Shown here in pieces: positions 44,089-51,220 of a stretch of DNA of 54,852 nt. Below the pieces are notes generated by a model. It had not been told where the DNA came from. It saw only the letters and a list, made by a program, of their open reading frames with translations, and made no database searches. The stretch lies in assembly GCA_023430565.1 (NCBI GenBank), contig JAEZAD010000101.1, forward strand, positions 1 through 54,852. Reading direction: 5' to 3'. Numbering within the stretch: position 1 is the stretch's first letter; the number at the start of each line of letters is the position of its first letter. The DNA is from Verrucomicrobiota bacterium. Its GTDB lineage: Bacteria > Verrucomicrobiota > Verrucomicrobiia > Opitutales > Opitutaceae. The translations under genes were made by a program, and so were the position numbers.

Positions 44089-45613
44089 GCGCGCGGCTGG
44101 CGTTGTGAGATTTTGGGCCGGCGGAGACGCCGGCCTTTTTTGTGGCCGGATTTTTGGGCGAGGGCGCGGCGGGTTTTTCGACGAGGGCAAGAAGGGCGCG
44201 GACGGCGACGTCGAGGGATTCGGCCTGCTGGCGGAGGGTGGCGGCGGATTCGGCGGTTTCCTCGGCGCTGGCGGCGCTGCTTTGAGTGACCTTGTCCATC
44301 GCGGCGACGGTGGTGCTGATTTGCGCGATGCCGGCGCTTTGTTCGGTGCTGGCGGAGGCGACGTCGTTGACGAGCGCGTCGACGTCGCGGATCTGGCGGA
44401 CGATTTCCTGCAGGCCGGCGGCGACTTTGGAGCTGATTTCGGCGCCCTGCGTGGTGCGGGCGATCGCGTCGCTGATCTTGCCGGCGGTTTCGTTGGCGGC
44501 GCGGGCGGAACGCTGGGCGAGGGCGCGCACCTCCTCGGCGACGACGGCGAAACCCATGCCGGCTTCGCCGGCGCGGGCGGCCTCGATGGCGGCGTTAAGC
44601 GCGAGGATGTTGGTTTGAAACGCGATTTCCTCGATCGTTTTCACGATCTTGGCGATGTCGTCGCTGGATCGTCCGATGGCCTGCATCGCCGAATTCATCG
44701 CGTGCATGTCCGTCGCACCGCGGTCGGCGGCATCGCGGGCCTGGCGGGCGAGCGAGCCGGCTTTCTGGGCGTTTTCCGCGTTGCGATGGGTCATGCTGGC
44801 GAGTTCGACGAGAGACGAACTGCTTTCTTCGAGGGACGCGGCCTGCTCGGAGGCGTCATGGGCAAGGGTTTCGCTGGTGCGGGCGACCTGGGCGGACTGG
44901 GCGTTCATGCGTTCGCCGTCGGCGATGAGCGAATGGGCGACGGTGCCGAGGGTGCGTTTCAGCGACCGGGTGCAGAACACGACGAGGCCGAGGGCCGTGG
45001 CAAAGACGCCGCCGATCGTGGCGAGCGCATCGACATGGCGCGCGCGGTTGGTGGCTTGCACGGCTTGGGAAAATTCCGATTGCAGCCGGGCCTTGGCGTC
45101 GGTGACGAAGCGCACGTAGCTGACGCCGGCGACCGTGCCGGGCTGGTAGCGCGGGTGGCATTCCAAGCAGGACGTTTGAGCGAGGTGAGGCTTGTAGATC
45201 TCGAGCCCGGTTTCGCTCACGACGCGGAGTTTTTCGGGACCGGCGAAGAGTTGTTTTTGCAAGGCCGGATCGAGGGTGCGTTTGAGGGCGTCCGGGTCGG
45301 ACGAGTGGCTGACGCGACCGCGGCCGTCGTAAAGGGAGAATTCGGCGAGGCCGGGGATCGAGGACTGGAGGCTGGCGAGTTCGCCGAAGACCTCCATTTC
45401 GCCGCTGGCGAGATTCTTCTCGATCATGAAGTCGATGAGGTGCTCGAGGTTGGCGCTGCCCTGGTCGTTGCAGGCGACGAGGAGGGCGGTGGAGCGCTCG
45501 GCGAGTTGGGCGGTCTGGCGGCCGGAGCGCCAGCTTTGCACGGTTTGCGACACGGCGAGGACTGTCCCCAAGCCGGCCAGGAGCACGAGGCTGAGCTTCG
45601 TCTGAATACGCAT
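44012..45613 (-). CDS. Methyl-accepting chemotaxis protein with c-type heme motif
   Basis: This 533-residue chemoreceptor starts at the ATG at 45613 (MRIQTKLSLVLLAG). Membrane helices at about 7-25 and 196-214 enclose a periplasmic domain of 170 residues containing CLECH (149-153), a CxxCH c-type heme attachment site, as in heme-sensing receptors such as DcrA of Desulfovibrio. No clear HAMP domain follows. The signalling hairpin has the conserved tip EEIAFQTNILALNAAIEAAR. The C-terminal tail is Ala/Pro-rich and its coding end runs through the asd terminator and 77 bases into asd. The likely input is redox state, oxygen or NO, by inference. Confidence 0.92.
   Translation of the reverse strand: MRIQTKLSLVLLAGLGTVLAVSQTVQSWRSGRQTAQLAERSTALLVACNDQGSANLEHLIDFMIEKNLASGEMEVFGELASLQSSIPGLAEFSLYDGRGRVSHSSDPDALKRTLDPALQKQLFAGPEKLRVVSETGLEIYKPHLAQTSCLECHPRYQPGTVAGVSYVRFVTDAKARLQSEFSQAVQATNRARHVDALATIGGVFATALGLVVFCTRSLKRTLGTVAHSLIADGERMNAQSAQVARTSETLAHDASEQAASLEESSSSLVELASMTHRNAENAQKAGSLARQARDAADRGATDMHAMNSAMQAIGRSSDDIAKIVKTIEEIAFQTNILALNAAIEAARAGEAGMGFAVVAEEVRALAQRSARAANETAGKISDAIARTTQGAEISSKVAAGLQEIVRQIRDVDALVNDVASASTEQSAGIAQISTTVAAMDKVTQSSAASAEETAESAATLRQQAESLDVAVRALLALVEKPAAPSPKNPATKKAGVSAGPKSHNASRAPTPPPAHASASTSLRAPSIRRSAAH
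44116..44141 (+). terminator. Rho-independent terminator of asd
   Basis: The perfect 8-bp stem GGCCGGCG/CGCCGGCC with a GAGA loop is followed by TTTTTT. It lies inside the antisense 3' coding end of the chemoreceptor gene. Confidence 0.92.
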
Positions 45614-45744
45614 GTGCGAGGGTTGGATCGACGCAGTTCTTTGGCACCTGCAGTGCAGGGGATGGCGAAGGTTGCGCATTTCTTGCGAGTGCGCGTGGGG
45701 TGGGGCGGCGGCGGGCGCGTGGGGGCGCATGCCAAACAAAACCC

Positions 45745-45774
45745 TTGTCACCCCTCTGGGGCGGAGACTTATTC
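45745..45774 (+). promoter_or_regulatory. Candidate promoter of tRNA-Val and the ilv genes
   Basis: TTGTCA (45745-45750) is followed after 18 bases by TTATTC (45769-45774), about 15 bases before the tRNA. The upstream AAAACCCTTG is shared with the candidate GAPDH promoter. Confidence 0.55.
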
Positions 45775-45788
45775 TGGCCCCTCGGCTC

Positions 45789-45865
45789 GGACGCTTAGCT
45801 CAGTTGGTTAGAGCACCTCGTTTACACCGAGGGTGTCGGGGGTTCGAGTCCCTCAGCGTCCACCA
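45789..45865 (+). tRNA. tRNA-Val (anticodon UAC)
   Basis: The 77-base gene includes an encoded CCA. The acceptor stem pairs GGACGCT with AGCGTCC, the D arm contains GCTCAGTTGGTTAGAGC, the anticodon arm is CCTCG-TTTACAC-CGAGG with TAC at positions 34-36, and the T arm is GGGGG-TTCGAGT-CCCTC. All stems close. It stands 26 bases before ilvN, with no terminator hairpin between them. Confidence 0.97.
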
Positions 45866-45891
45866 GCGAATTTTTCCTTACCTCAAAGTTC

Positions 45892-46362
45892 ATGCGACAC
45901 ACGATTTCCGTCCTCGTTGAGAACAAGTTTGGCGTGCTGGCGCGCGTGTCCGGGATGTTTTCCGGCCGCGGCTTCAATATTGATTCGCTCAACGTGGCCC
46001 CGACGCACGATGCGTCGCTGTCGCGGATCACGGCGGTGATGAAAGGCGACGAGGCGCAGCTGGATCTTTGCATCAAGCAGCTGCGGAAGCTGGTGAACGT
46101 GGTCGACGTGATCGACTTCAAGGAAGGCCAGGCGGTCGAGCGCGAGCTGGTGCTGGTAAAGGTGCGGGCGTCGACGCAGACGCGTTCGGAGATCGTGCAG
46201 ATCGCGGACATCTTCCGCGCGAAGATCGTGAATCTCTCGCACGACAACCTGATCATCGAGCTCACCGGCACCGACGACAAAATCAACGCGCTGATCAACC
46301 TGCTGGAGCCGTTCGGGATCCTCGAACTCGCCCGGACGGGGCGATTGGCCTTGAAGCGCTGA
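45892..46362 (+). CDS. ilvN: Acetolactate synthase small (regulatory) subunit
   Basis: This subunit binds valine and gives feedback control to acetolactate synthase, the first common step of valine and leucine synthesis. The 156-residue protein has an N-terminal ACT domain (HTISVLVENKFGVLARVSGMFSGRGFNIDSL broken across 3-33) and the usual C-terminal domain (RSEIVQIADIFRAKIVNLS). The large subunit IlvB is not next to it. The ATG lies 26 bases after tRNA-Val with no Shine-Dalgarno sequence, so tRNA processing would set the mRNA 5' end if both share a transcript. ilvC follows after 110 bases. Confidence 0.96.
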   Translation: MRHTISVLVENKFGVLARVSGMFSGRGFNIDSLNVAPTHDASLSRITAVMKGDEAQLDLCIKQLRKLVNVVDVIDFKEGQAVERELVLVKVRASTQTRSEIVQIADIFRAKIVNLSHDNLIIELTGTDDKINALINLLEPFGILELARTGRLALKR

Positions 46363-46374
46363 ACGCTTCAAGGC
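46348..46374 (+). terminator. Hairpin overlapping the ilvN stop codon
   Basis: A perfect 11-bp stem (GCCTTGAAGCG/CGCTTCAAGGC) with the loop CTGAA contains the first bases of the TGA stop. There is no T-tract, so it may stabilise the 3' end or attenuate transcription rather than terminate it. Confidence 0.5.
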
Positions 46375-46385
46375 GGTTGAAGTTG

Positions 46386-46453
46386 AAGGTTTAAGTTTAA
46401 GAGCGCCTTCACCTGATGCCGTAAAGCACCTCCTCGACTTAAACCTAAACCTC
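46386..46453. repeat. Inverted repeat between ilvN and ilvC
   Basis: AGGTTTAAGTTTAAG near 46387-46401 is complementary, with one mismatch, to CTTAAACCTAAACCT near 46438-46452. A third related copy, CTTAAACTTTCC, ends just before the ilvC start. The arms are separated by about 36 bases. Confidence 0.6.
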
Positions 46454-46472
46454 TCACTTAAACTTTCCCTCC

Positions 46473-47498
46473 ATGCCCGCCAAAGTCTACACCGACAACG
46501 ACGCCGATCTCGGCGTGTTCCAGAACAAAACGCTCGCCGTCCTCGGCTACGGTTCGCAGGGCCACGCCCATGCGCTGAACCTCAAGGACAGCGGCTGCAA
46601 GGTCATCATTGGCCTCTATCCAGAATCGAAGTCGAAGCCGGTGGCGGAGCAGCACGGTTTTGAAGTTGTCGACACGGCGGAAGCGGTGCGTCGCGCGGAT
46701 GTGATCATGGTCGGCCTGCCGGACATGAAGCAGGCGGATGTTTACGAGAGCGATATTCTGCCGAATCTGGCGAAGGGAAAGACGCTGCTGTTTTCGCACG
46801 GCCTCTCGATTCACTTCGGGCTGATCAAGCTGCCGAAGGGCGTCGATTGCATCATGGTCGCGCCGAAGGGCCCGGGCCACATGGTCCGCCGCCTTTACAC
46901 CGAAGGCAAAGGCATGCCGGCGCTGATCGCCGTCGCGCCGGGCAGTTCGAAGAAGGCCAAACAAGCGGCGCTGGCGTGGGCGAAAGGCATCGGCTCGACG
47001 CGCGCGGGCGTGCTGCAGACGACCTTCAAGGAGGAGACCGAGACGGATCTTTTCGGCGAGCAGGCGGTGTTGTGCGGTGGCGCGAGCGCGCTCGTGCAGG
47101 CCGGATTCGAGACGCTGGTCGAGGCGGGTTATCAACCGGAAATGGCGTATTTCGAGTGTCTCCATGAGCTGAAGCTGATCTGCGATCTCATGTATGAGAG
47201 CGGCATTGCCGGGATGCGTTTCTCGATTTCCGAGACCGCGAAGTATGGCGACATCACCCGCGGCCCGCGCGTCGTGAACAAGAAGACCAAGGCCGAGATG
47301 AAGAAGATCCTGAAGGAGATTCAGACCGGCAAGTTCACGAAGGAGTGGGTGAAGGAATACAAGGGCGGCTTGAAGAACTACAAGAAGCTGCTCGCGAACG
47401 GCGAAAAGCATCAGATCGAAAAGACCGGCACCTATCTGCGCGGCATGATGCCCTGGATGGCGAAGAAGCACATCAAGGGCGTGCAGGCGGCGTATTGA
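46473..47498 (+). CDS. ilvC: Ketol-acid reductoisomerase
   Basis: IlvC converts acetolactate to dihydroxyisovalerate using NADPH and Mg, the second step of valine synthesis. The 341-residue protein is the short class I form. The Rossmann loop is VLGYGSQGHAHALNL; the metal-binding and catalytic residues lie in the helical domain (KEETETDLFGEQAVLCGG, CLHELKLICDLMYE, ISETAKYGD). The start is the ATG at 46473 with no Shine-Dalgarno sequence. The repeat-bearing gap to ilvN suggests one transcript with possible internal control. Confidence 0.97.
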   Translation: MPAKVYTDNDADLGVFQNKTLAVLGYGSQGHAHALNLKDSGCKVIIGLYPESKSKPVAEQHGFEVVDTAEAVRRADVIMVGLPDMKQADVYESDILPNLAKGKTLLFSHGLSIHFGLIKLPKGVDCIMVAPKGPGHMVRRLYTEGKGMPALIAVAPGSSKKAKQAALAWAKGIGSTRAGVLQTTFKEETETDLFGEQAVLCGGASALVQAGFETLVEAGYQPEMAYFECLHELKLICDLMYESGIAGMRFSISETAKYGDITRGPRVVNKKTKAEMKKILKEIQTGKFTKEWVKEYKGGLKNYKKLLANGEKHQIEKTGTYLRGMMPWMAKKHIKGVQAAY

Positions 47499-47505
47499 GG
47501 TGGGA

Positions 47506-47570
47506 ACCACCGAGGCACGGAGAACACAGAGCAGGAATGCCTGGGTCTCTGTGTCCTCCGCCTCGTGGTG
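47506..47570. repeat. Inverted repeat between ilvC and hemC
   Basis: The left arm ACCACCGAGGCACGGAG plus AACACAGAG pairs imperfectly with the right arm CTCTGTGTCCTCCGCCTCG plus TGGTG, leaving a 15-base loop. The right arm contains both candidate GTG starts of hemC. It is related in composition to the repeats at 49243 and 50413. Confidence 0.75.
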
Positions 47571-48422
47571 AATAAAATCGTCCTAGCCACTCGCAAAAGC
47601 CCGCTCGCGTTGCGCCAGACCGAGATGGTCGCGGCGCATTTGCAGGCGGCGCTCGGCGTCCAGACCGAGCTGCTCAAGATTGTCACGACCGGCGACCAGC
47701 GAACGGAATGGTCGCTTGAGGAAAAGGGCGGCAAGGGGCTTTTCACAAGCGAGCTCGAGCATGCGTTGCAGCGGAAGGAGGCGGACGTCGCGGTGCACAG
47801 CACGAAGGATCTGCCCGGCGACATGCCGGAAGGGCTGGCGATTGCGGGTTATCTGCCGCGGGCCGACACGCGGGACATGCTCGTATTGCGGGCGGGCGTG
47901 GCGAAACCGAAATCGCTCGCGACGGGAAGCCCGCGCCGGCGGCTGCAGATCGCGAAACTGTATCCGGATGTTCAATTCACGGAGATTCGCGGCAACGTCG
48001 ACACGCGGCTGCGAAAGATCGGCGAGCAACACGTGGCGGACGGGACGATCCTGGCGAGCGCGGGGCTGAACCGGCTGGGAATCGGCAACTGGCCGGGCGT
48101 GGAGTTTCACGCCCTGGGCTTTCACGACATGGTGCCGGCGGTGGGGCAGGGTGCGATCGCGATCCAGTGCCGCGCGGAGGATGTGACGAAGTTCGCGGGG
48201 GTGTTTGACCTGGCAACGGCGGGCGAAGTGGGCCTCGAGCGGGCGTTTCAGGCGGCGCTGGGCGTCGGTTGTCACACGGCGTTTGGCGCGCACGCGACGT
48301 CGGACAAACTCTATTTCTTTCACGAGGCGGCCGGTTATCGGGAGTTTCCGATCGCGCCGGCGGATGTGCTCGAGCCGGCGGCGATGGCGGAGCGCGTTTT
48401 GAAAGAACTCGGTTTGAAATAG
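47565..48422 (+). CDS. hemC: Porphobilinogen deaminase (hydroxymethylbilane synthase)
   Basis: HemC joins four porphobilinogens into hydroxymethylbilane in heme and cobalamin synthesis. The 285-residue protein begins IVLATRKSPLALRQTEMV; HSTKDLPGDMPEGL is the conserved active-site block with the catalytic Asp, and ALGVGCHTAFGAH carries the Cys that binds the dipyrromethane cofactor. The start is one of two adjacent GTG codons (47565 or 47568), both inside the right arm of an inverted repeat, with no ribosome site. hemD follows after 32 bases. Confidence 0.96.
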   Translation: MVNKIVLATRKSPLALRQTEMVAAHLQAALGVQTELLKIVTTGDQRTEWSLEEKGGKGLFTSELEHALQRKEADVAVHSTKDLPGDMPEGLAIAGYLPRADTRDMLVLRAGVAKPKSLATGSPRRRLQIAKLYPDVQFTEIRGNVDTRLRKIGEQHVADGTILASAGLNRLGIGNWPGVEFHALGFHDMVPAVGQGAIAIQCRAEDVTKFAGVFDLATAGEVGLERAFQAALGVGCHTAFGAHATSDKLYFFHEAAGYREFPIAPADVLEPAAMAERVLKELGLK

Positions 48423-48454
48423 GAGCGGCGCGAACCGCCCCACCGACTTACGAC

Positions 48455-49243
48455 ATGGCAACCTCCTCCACACCTCTCTCCGGCCGGCGGGTCGCGGTGA
48501 CCCGCGCGAGGGAACAGGCCTCCGAGCTCGCGGGAAAACTTTCGGCGCTGGGCGCGGAGGTCATCGAGCTGCCGCTGATCCGCGTGTCGAAGAGCATCTC
48601 GAAGCAATCGCTCGCGGACGTGCTGCTCGAACTCGGCACCTACGACTGGATCGTGTTCACGAGCGCGAACGGCGTGAGGTATTTCTTCGAGGAGGTCCTG
48701 CGGATCTTCGACGACATCCGCTCGCTCGGCCTGCTGCGGTTCGCGTGCATCGGGGACGCCACGGCGAAGGCGATTCGCGAGATGCACCTGAAGATCGAAT
48801 GTCAGCCGAAGACGGCGACGGCCGAGGCGCTGGCCGACGAGTTGATTGCGACCGGCAGCCTGGACAATGCGAAGGTGGTCGTGATCACCGGTAATTTGAA
48901 TCGCGATACGCTCGTGACGAAACTCGAGGAAGCGCGGGCGATCGTGGATCAGTTGCAAGTCTATCAGACGGAGAAAACGGATTTGAGCGGCGACCCGGCG
49001 GCGGCGGATTTTCGGGCGAAGGGGGCGGATGCGATTCTTTTCGCGAGTTCGTCGGCGGCGCAGTCGTTTGTCGATCAGGCCGCGGCGCTGAAGTTGGACG
49101 CCGGGGCGAAGCGGCCGCTGGCGGGCAGCATCGGCAAGCAGACGAGCGAGACAATGAAGGCGGCGGGGATGCCGGTGGATTTCACGGCGAAAGAGCCGAG
49201 TCTGGACGCGCTCATCGACGCTTTGGTCAGGAAACTGAAGTAG
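48455..49243 (+). CDS. hemD: Uroporphyrinogen-III synthase
   Basis: HemD closes and inverts ring D of hydroxymethylbilane to give uroporphyrinogen III. The 262-residue protein starts at the ATG at 48455 (MATSSTPLSGRRVAVTRARE). The family is poorly conserved, but VAVTRAREQASELAGKLSAL at the start, YDWIVFTSANGVRYFFE and the late GADAILFASSSAAQSF are typical, and the position directly after hemC supports the call. Its stop merges with the left arm of an inverted repeat. Confidence 0.93.
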   Translation: MATSSTPLSGRRVAVTRAREQASELAGKLSALGAEVIELPLIRVSKSISKQSLADVLLELGTYDWIVFTSANGVRYFFEEVLRIFDDIRSLGLLRFACIGDATAKAIREMHLKIECQPKTATAEALADELIATGSLDNAKVVVITGNLNRDTLVTKLEEARAIVDQLQVYQTEKTDLSGDPAAADFRAKGADAILFASSSAAQSFVDQAAALKLDAGAKRPLAGSIGKQTSETMKAAGMPVDFTAKEPSLDALIDALVRKLK

Positions 49244-49311
49244 CCCACGGAACACACTGAATACACGGAAAGCAGAGTTTTCATTCCGTGCGTTCCGTGT
49301 ATTCCGTGGGC
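49243..49311. repeat. Inverted repeat between hemD and the DegT gene
   Basis: The left arm GCCCACGGAACACACTGAAT plus ACACGGAA (49243-49270) pairs at 24 of 28 positions with the right arm at 49284-49311, leaving a 13-base loop. It begins at the last base of the hemD stop codon and ends ten bases before the next start. Confidence 0.8.
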
Positions 49312-49321
49312 TCTCATTCTC

Positions 49322-50416
49322 ATGAAAGTTCCGTTCCTCGATCTTTCGCTTCAACATCGCGCTTTGCGCGAGCCGGCGCTGGCGGCGCTGGCGGCGACGT
49401 ATGATGCGACGCGCTTCTGCCTCGGGAAGGATGTCGAGGACTTCGAAAGGAATTTCGCGACGACGCTGGGTTACCCGCGCGTGCTGGGGATGAACAGCGG
49501 CACATCGCCGCTGCACATCGCGTGCATGATCGCGGGCTTCGGGCCGGGCGACGAAGTGATCGCGCCGCCATTCACGTTCATCTCAACGGTCTGGGGCGTG
49601 ACGTATGTCGGTGCCAGGCCGCGGTTCGTCGACATCGAGGAGGGCACGTTCAACCTCGATCCGGCGAAGATCGAGGCGGCGATCGGGCCGAAAACGAAGG
49701 GCATCGTCGTGGTGCACCTTTTCGGCCAGCCGGCGCGGATGGACGAGATCATGGCGATTGCGAAGAAGCACGGGCTGTTCGTGATCGAAGACTGTGCGCA
49801 GGCGATCGGCGGGAAATATCGCGGCACGCCGGTGGGTGTTTTCGGCGACGCGGGGACGTTCAGCTTTTACCCGACGAAGAACCTCGGCGGGTGCGGCGAG
49901 GGCGGGGCGTTCGTTTCGCGTAGCGAGGAAATCCAGACGCGGGCGCGGCACATTCGGGTGCACGGATCGGACCGGCGCTATTATCACGATATTGTCGGCG
50001 GGAATTTCCGCATGGATGGGTTTCAAGGCGCGCTGCTCAACGTGAAGCTGCCGCATCTGGCGAAGTGGACGGCGCGGCGGCAGGAGATCGCGGGGCGCTA
50101 CCTGGCGGAAATCAAACTGCCGGACGTGCGGCTGCCGGATCAGCCGGAGTATGGGCGGTCGGTGTTTCACCAGTTCACGATTCGCCATCCGCGGCGCGAT
50201 GCGCTGCGCGAGCATCTGGCGAAGCACGAGGTCGGGACCGATCTGATTTATCCGGTGCCGCTGCATTTGCAGAAGTGCTATGCGGAGCTCGGCTTCGGCG
50301 AAGGATCGTTTCCGGTGGCGGAAGCGGCGGCGAAGACCTGCGTGAGTCTACCGATTTTTCCGGAGCTCACGGATGCGCAGGTGGAGCACGTGATTAGGGC
50401 GATCAATTCGTTCTAG
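49322..50416 (+). CDS. DegT/DnrJ/EryC1/StrS-family aminotransferase
   Basis: This 364-residue PLP enzyme usually aminates nucleotide-linked keto-sugars. Conserved parts are MNSGTSPLHIACMIAGFGPG, the PLP-binding EDCAQAIGGKYRG, and FSFYPTKNLGGCGEGG, in which the Lys forms the Schiff base. It starts at the ATG at 49322 without a Shine-Dalgarno sequence. Family members make amino sugars for surface polysaccharide or antibiotics. No other sugar gene is adjacent, so its place between hemD and trpF is unexplained. Confidence 0.93.
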   Translation: MKVPFLDLSLQHRALREPALAALAATYDATRFCLGKDVEDFERNFATTLGYPRVLGMNSGTSPLHIACMIAGFGPGDEVIAPPFTFISTVWGVTYVGARPRFVDIEEGTFNLDPAKIEAAIGPKTKGIVVVHLFGQPARMDEIMAIAKKHGLFVIEDCAQAIGGKYRGTPVGVFGDAGTFSFYPTKNLGGCGEGGAFVSRSEEIQTRARHIRVHGSDRRYYHDIVGGNFRMDGFQGALLNVKLPHLAKWTARRQEIAGRYLAEIKLPDVRLPDQPEYGRSVFHQFTIRHPRRDALREHLAKHEVGTDLIYPVPLHLQKCYAELGFGEGSFPVAEAAAKTCVSLPIFPELTDAQVEHVIRAINSF

Positions 50417-50480
50417 GCCACGGAACACACCGAAGAAGAGAACTGGATTTCCGTGTATTCTGTGTGTTCCGTGGGCCTAG
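50413..50480. repeat. Inverted repeat between the DegT gene and trpF
   Basis: CTAGGCCACGGAACACAC (from 50413) pairs with GTGTGTTCCGTGGGCCTAG (50462-50480) with a single extra base. The left arm includes the stop codon of the upstream gene. The arms share the core CACGGAACACAC with the repeat at 49243-49311. Confidence 0.85.
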
Positions 50481-50484
50481 AACC

Positions 50485-51144
50485 ATGATCGACGGTGTCC
50501 GACTCAAAATTTGCGGGATCACTTCGCTGATCGACGCAGAGTTCGCGGACAAGTGCGGAGCGGATTATTTCGGGTTCATCCTTTATCCGAAATCGCCGCG
50601 GCATCTTACTTTGACGCAGTATCGCGCGATGGTGCCGCGGTTGCCCGAGCGGCGAAAGGTCGCGGTGTCGGTCGAGCCGACGCTCGAGGAACTCGCGGCG
50701 ATGAAGGATGCGGGTTTCGATTATTTTCAGATTTATTTCCGCCCGGAGACGCCGGAGGAGCGGCTGACCGAATGGTCGCGACTGGTCGGCGAGAAACAGC
50801 TTTGGCTCGCGCCGAAGCTGCCCCCGGAATCGGATGTCTCGCCGGCGGCGCTGGCTGTCGCGAAATTCATCCTGCTCGACACGTTTCATGCGGACGGTTT
50901 TGGCGGGTCAGGCAAAACCGGAGACTGGGGCAAGTTCGGCCGTCACCAGAAAACGCATACGCAGAACCACTGGATTCTGGCCGGTGGACTGAATCCGGAG
51001 AACATCGCGGAGGCTGTGCGGGCGACCGGCGCGAAATTTGTGGACGTCAACAGCGGCGTCGAAGCGGCGCCGGGGGTAAAGGATATCGAAAAATTGAAGA
51101 GATTCGTGGTGGCTTTGCACAAGGCGGCAGGCTCGGCGGCGTAA
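50485..51144 (+). CDS. trpF: Phosphoribosylanthranilate isomerase
   Basis: TrpF performs the Amadori rearrangement in tryptophan synthesis. The 219-residue TIM barrel starts at the ATG at 50485. The catalytic Cys is in RLKICGIT and the Asp in FILLDTFHADGFGGSGKTGD; the phosphate-binding end motif is ILAGGLNPENIAEAV, followed by VDVNSGVEAAPGVKD. The other trp genes are not adjacent, so trpF is separated from the classical operon here. Confidence 0.95.
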   Translation: MIDGVRLKICGITSLIDAEFADKCGADYFGFILYPKSPRHLTLTQYRAMVPRLPERRKVAVSVEPTLEELAAMKDAGFDYFQIYFRPETPEERLTEWSRLVGEKQLWLAPKLPPESDVSPAALAVAKFILLDTFHADGFGGSGKTGDWGKFGRHQKTHTQNHWILAGGLNPENIAEAVRATGAKFVDVNSGVEAAPGVKDIEKLKRFVVALHKAAGSAA

Positions 51145-51220
51145 TGGGGCGACACGCGGTGCCGCAGGACGACGTTTCCGCTTGTCCGGATTTGGGTGCG
51201 AAGGATGCTAGCTGGCTCGC

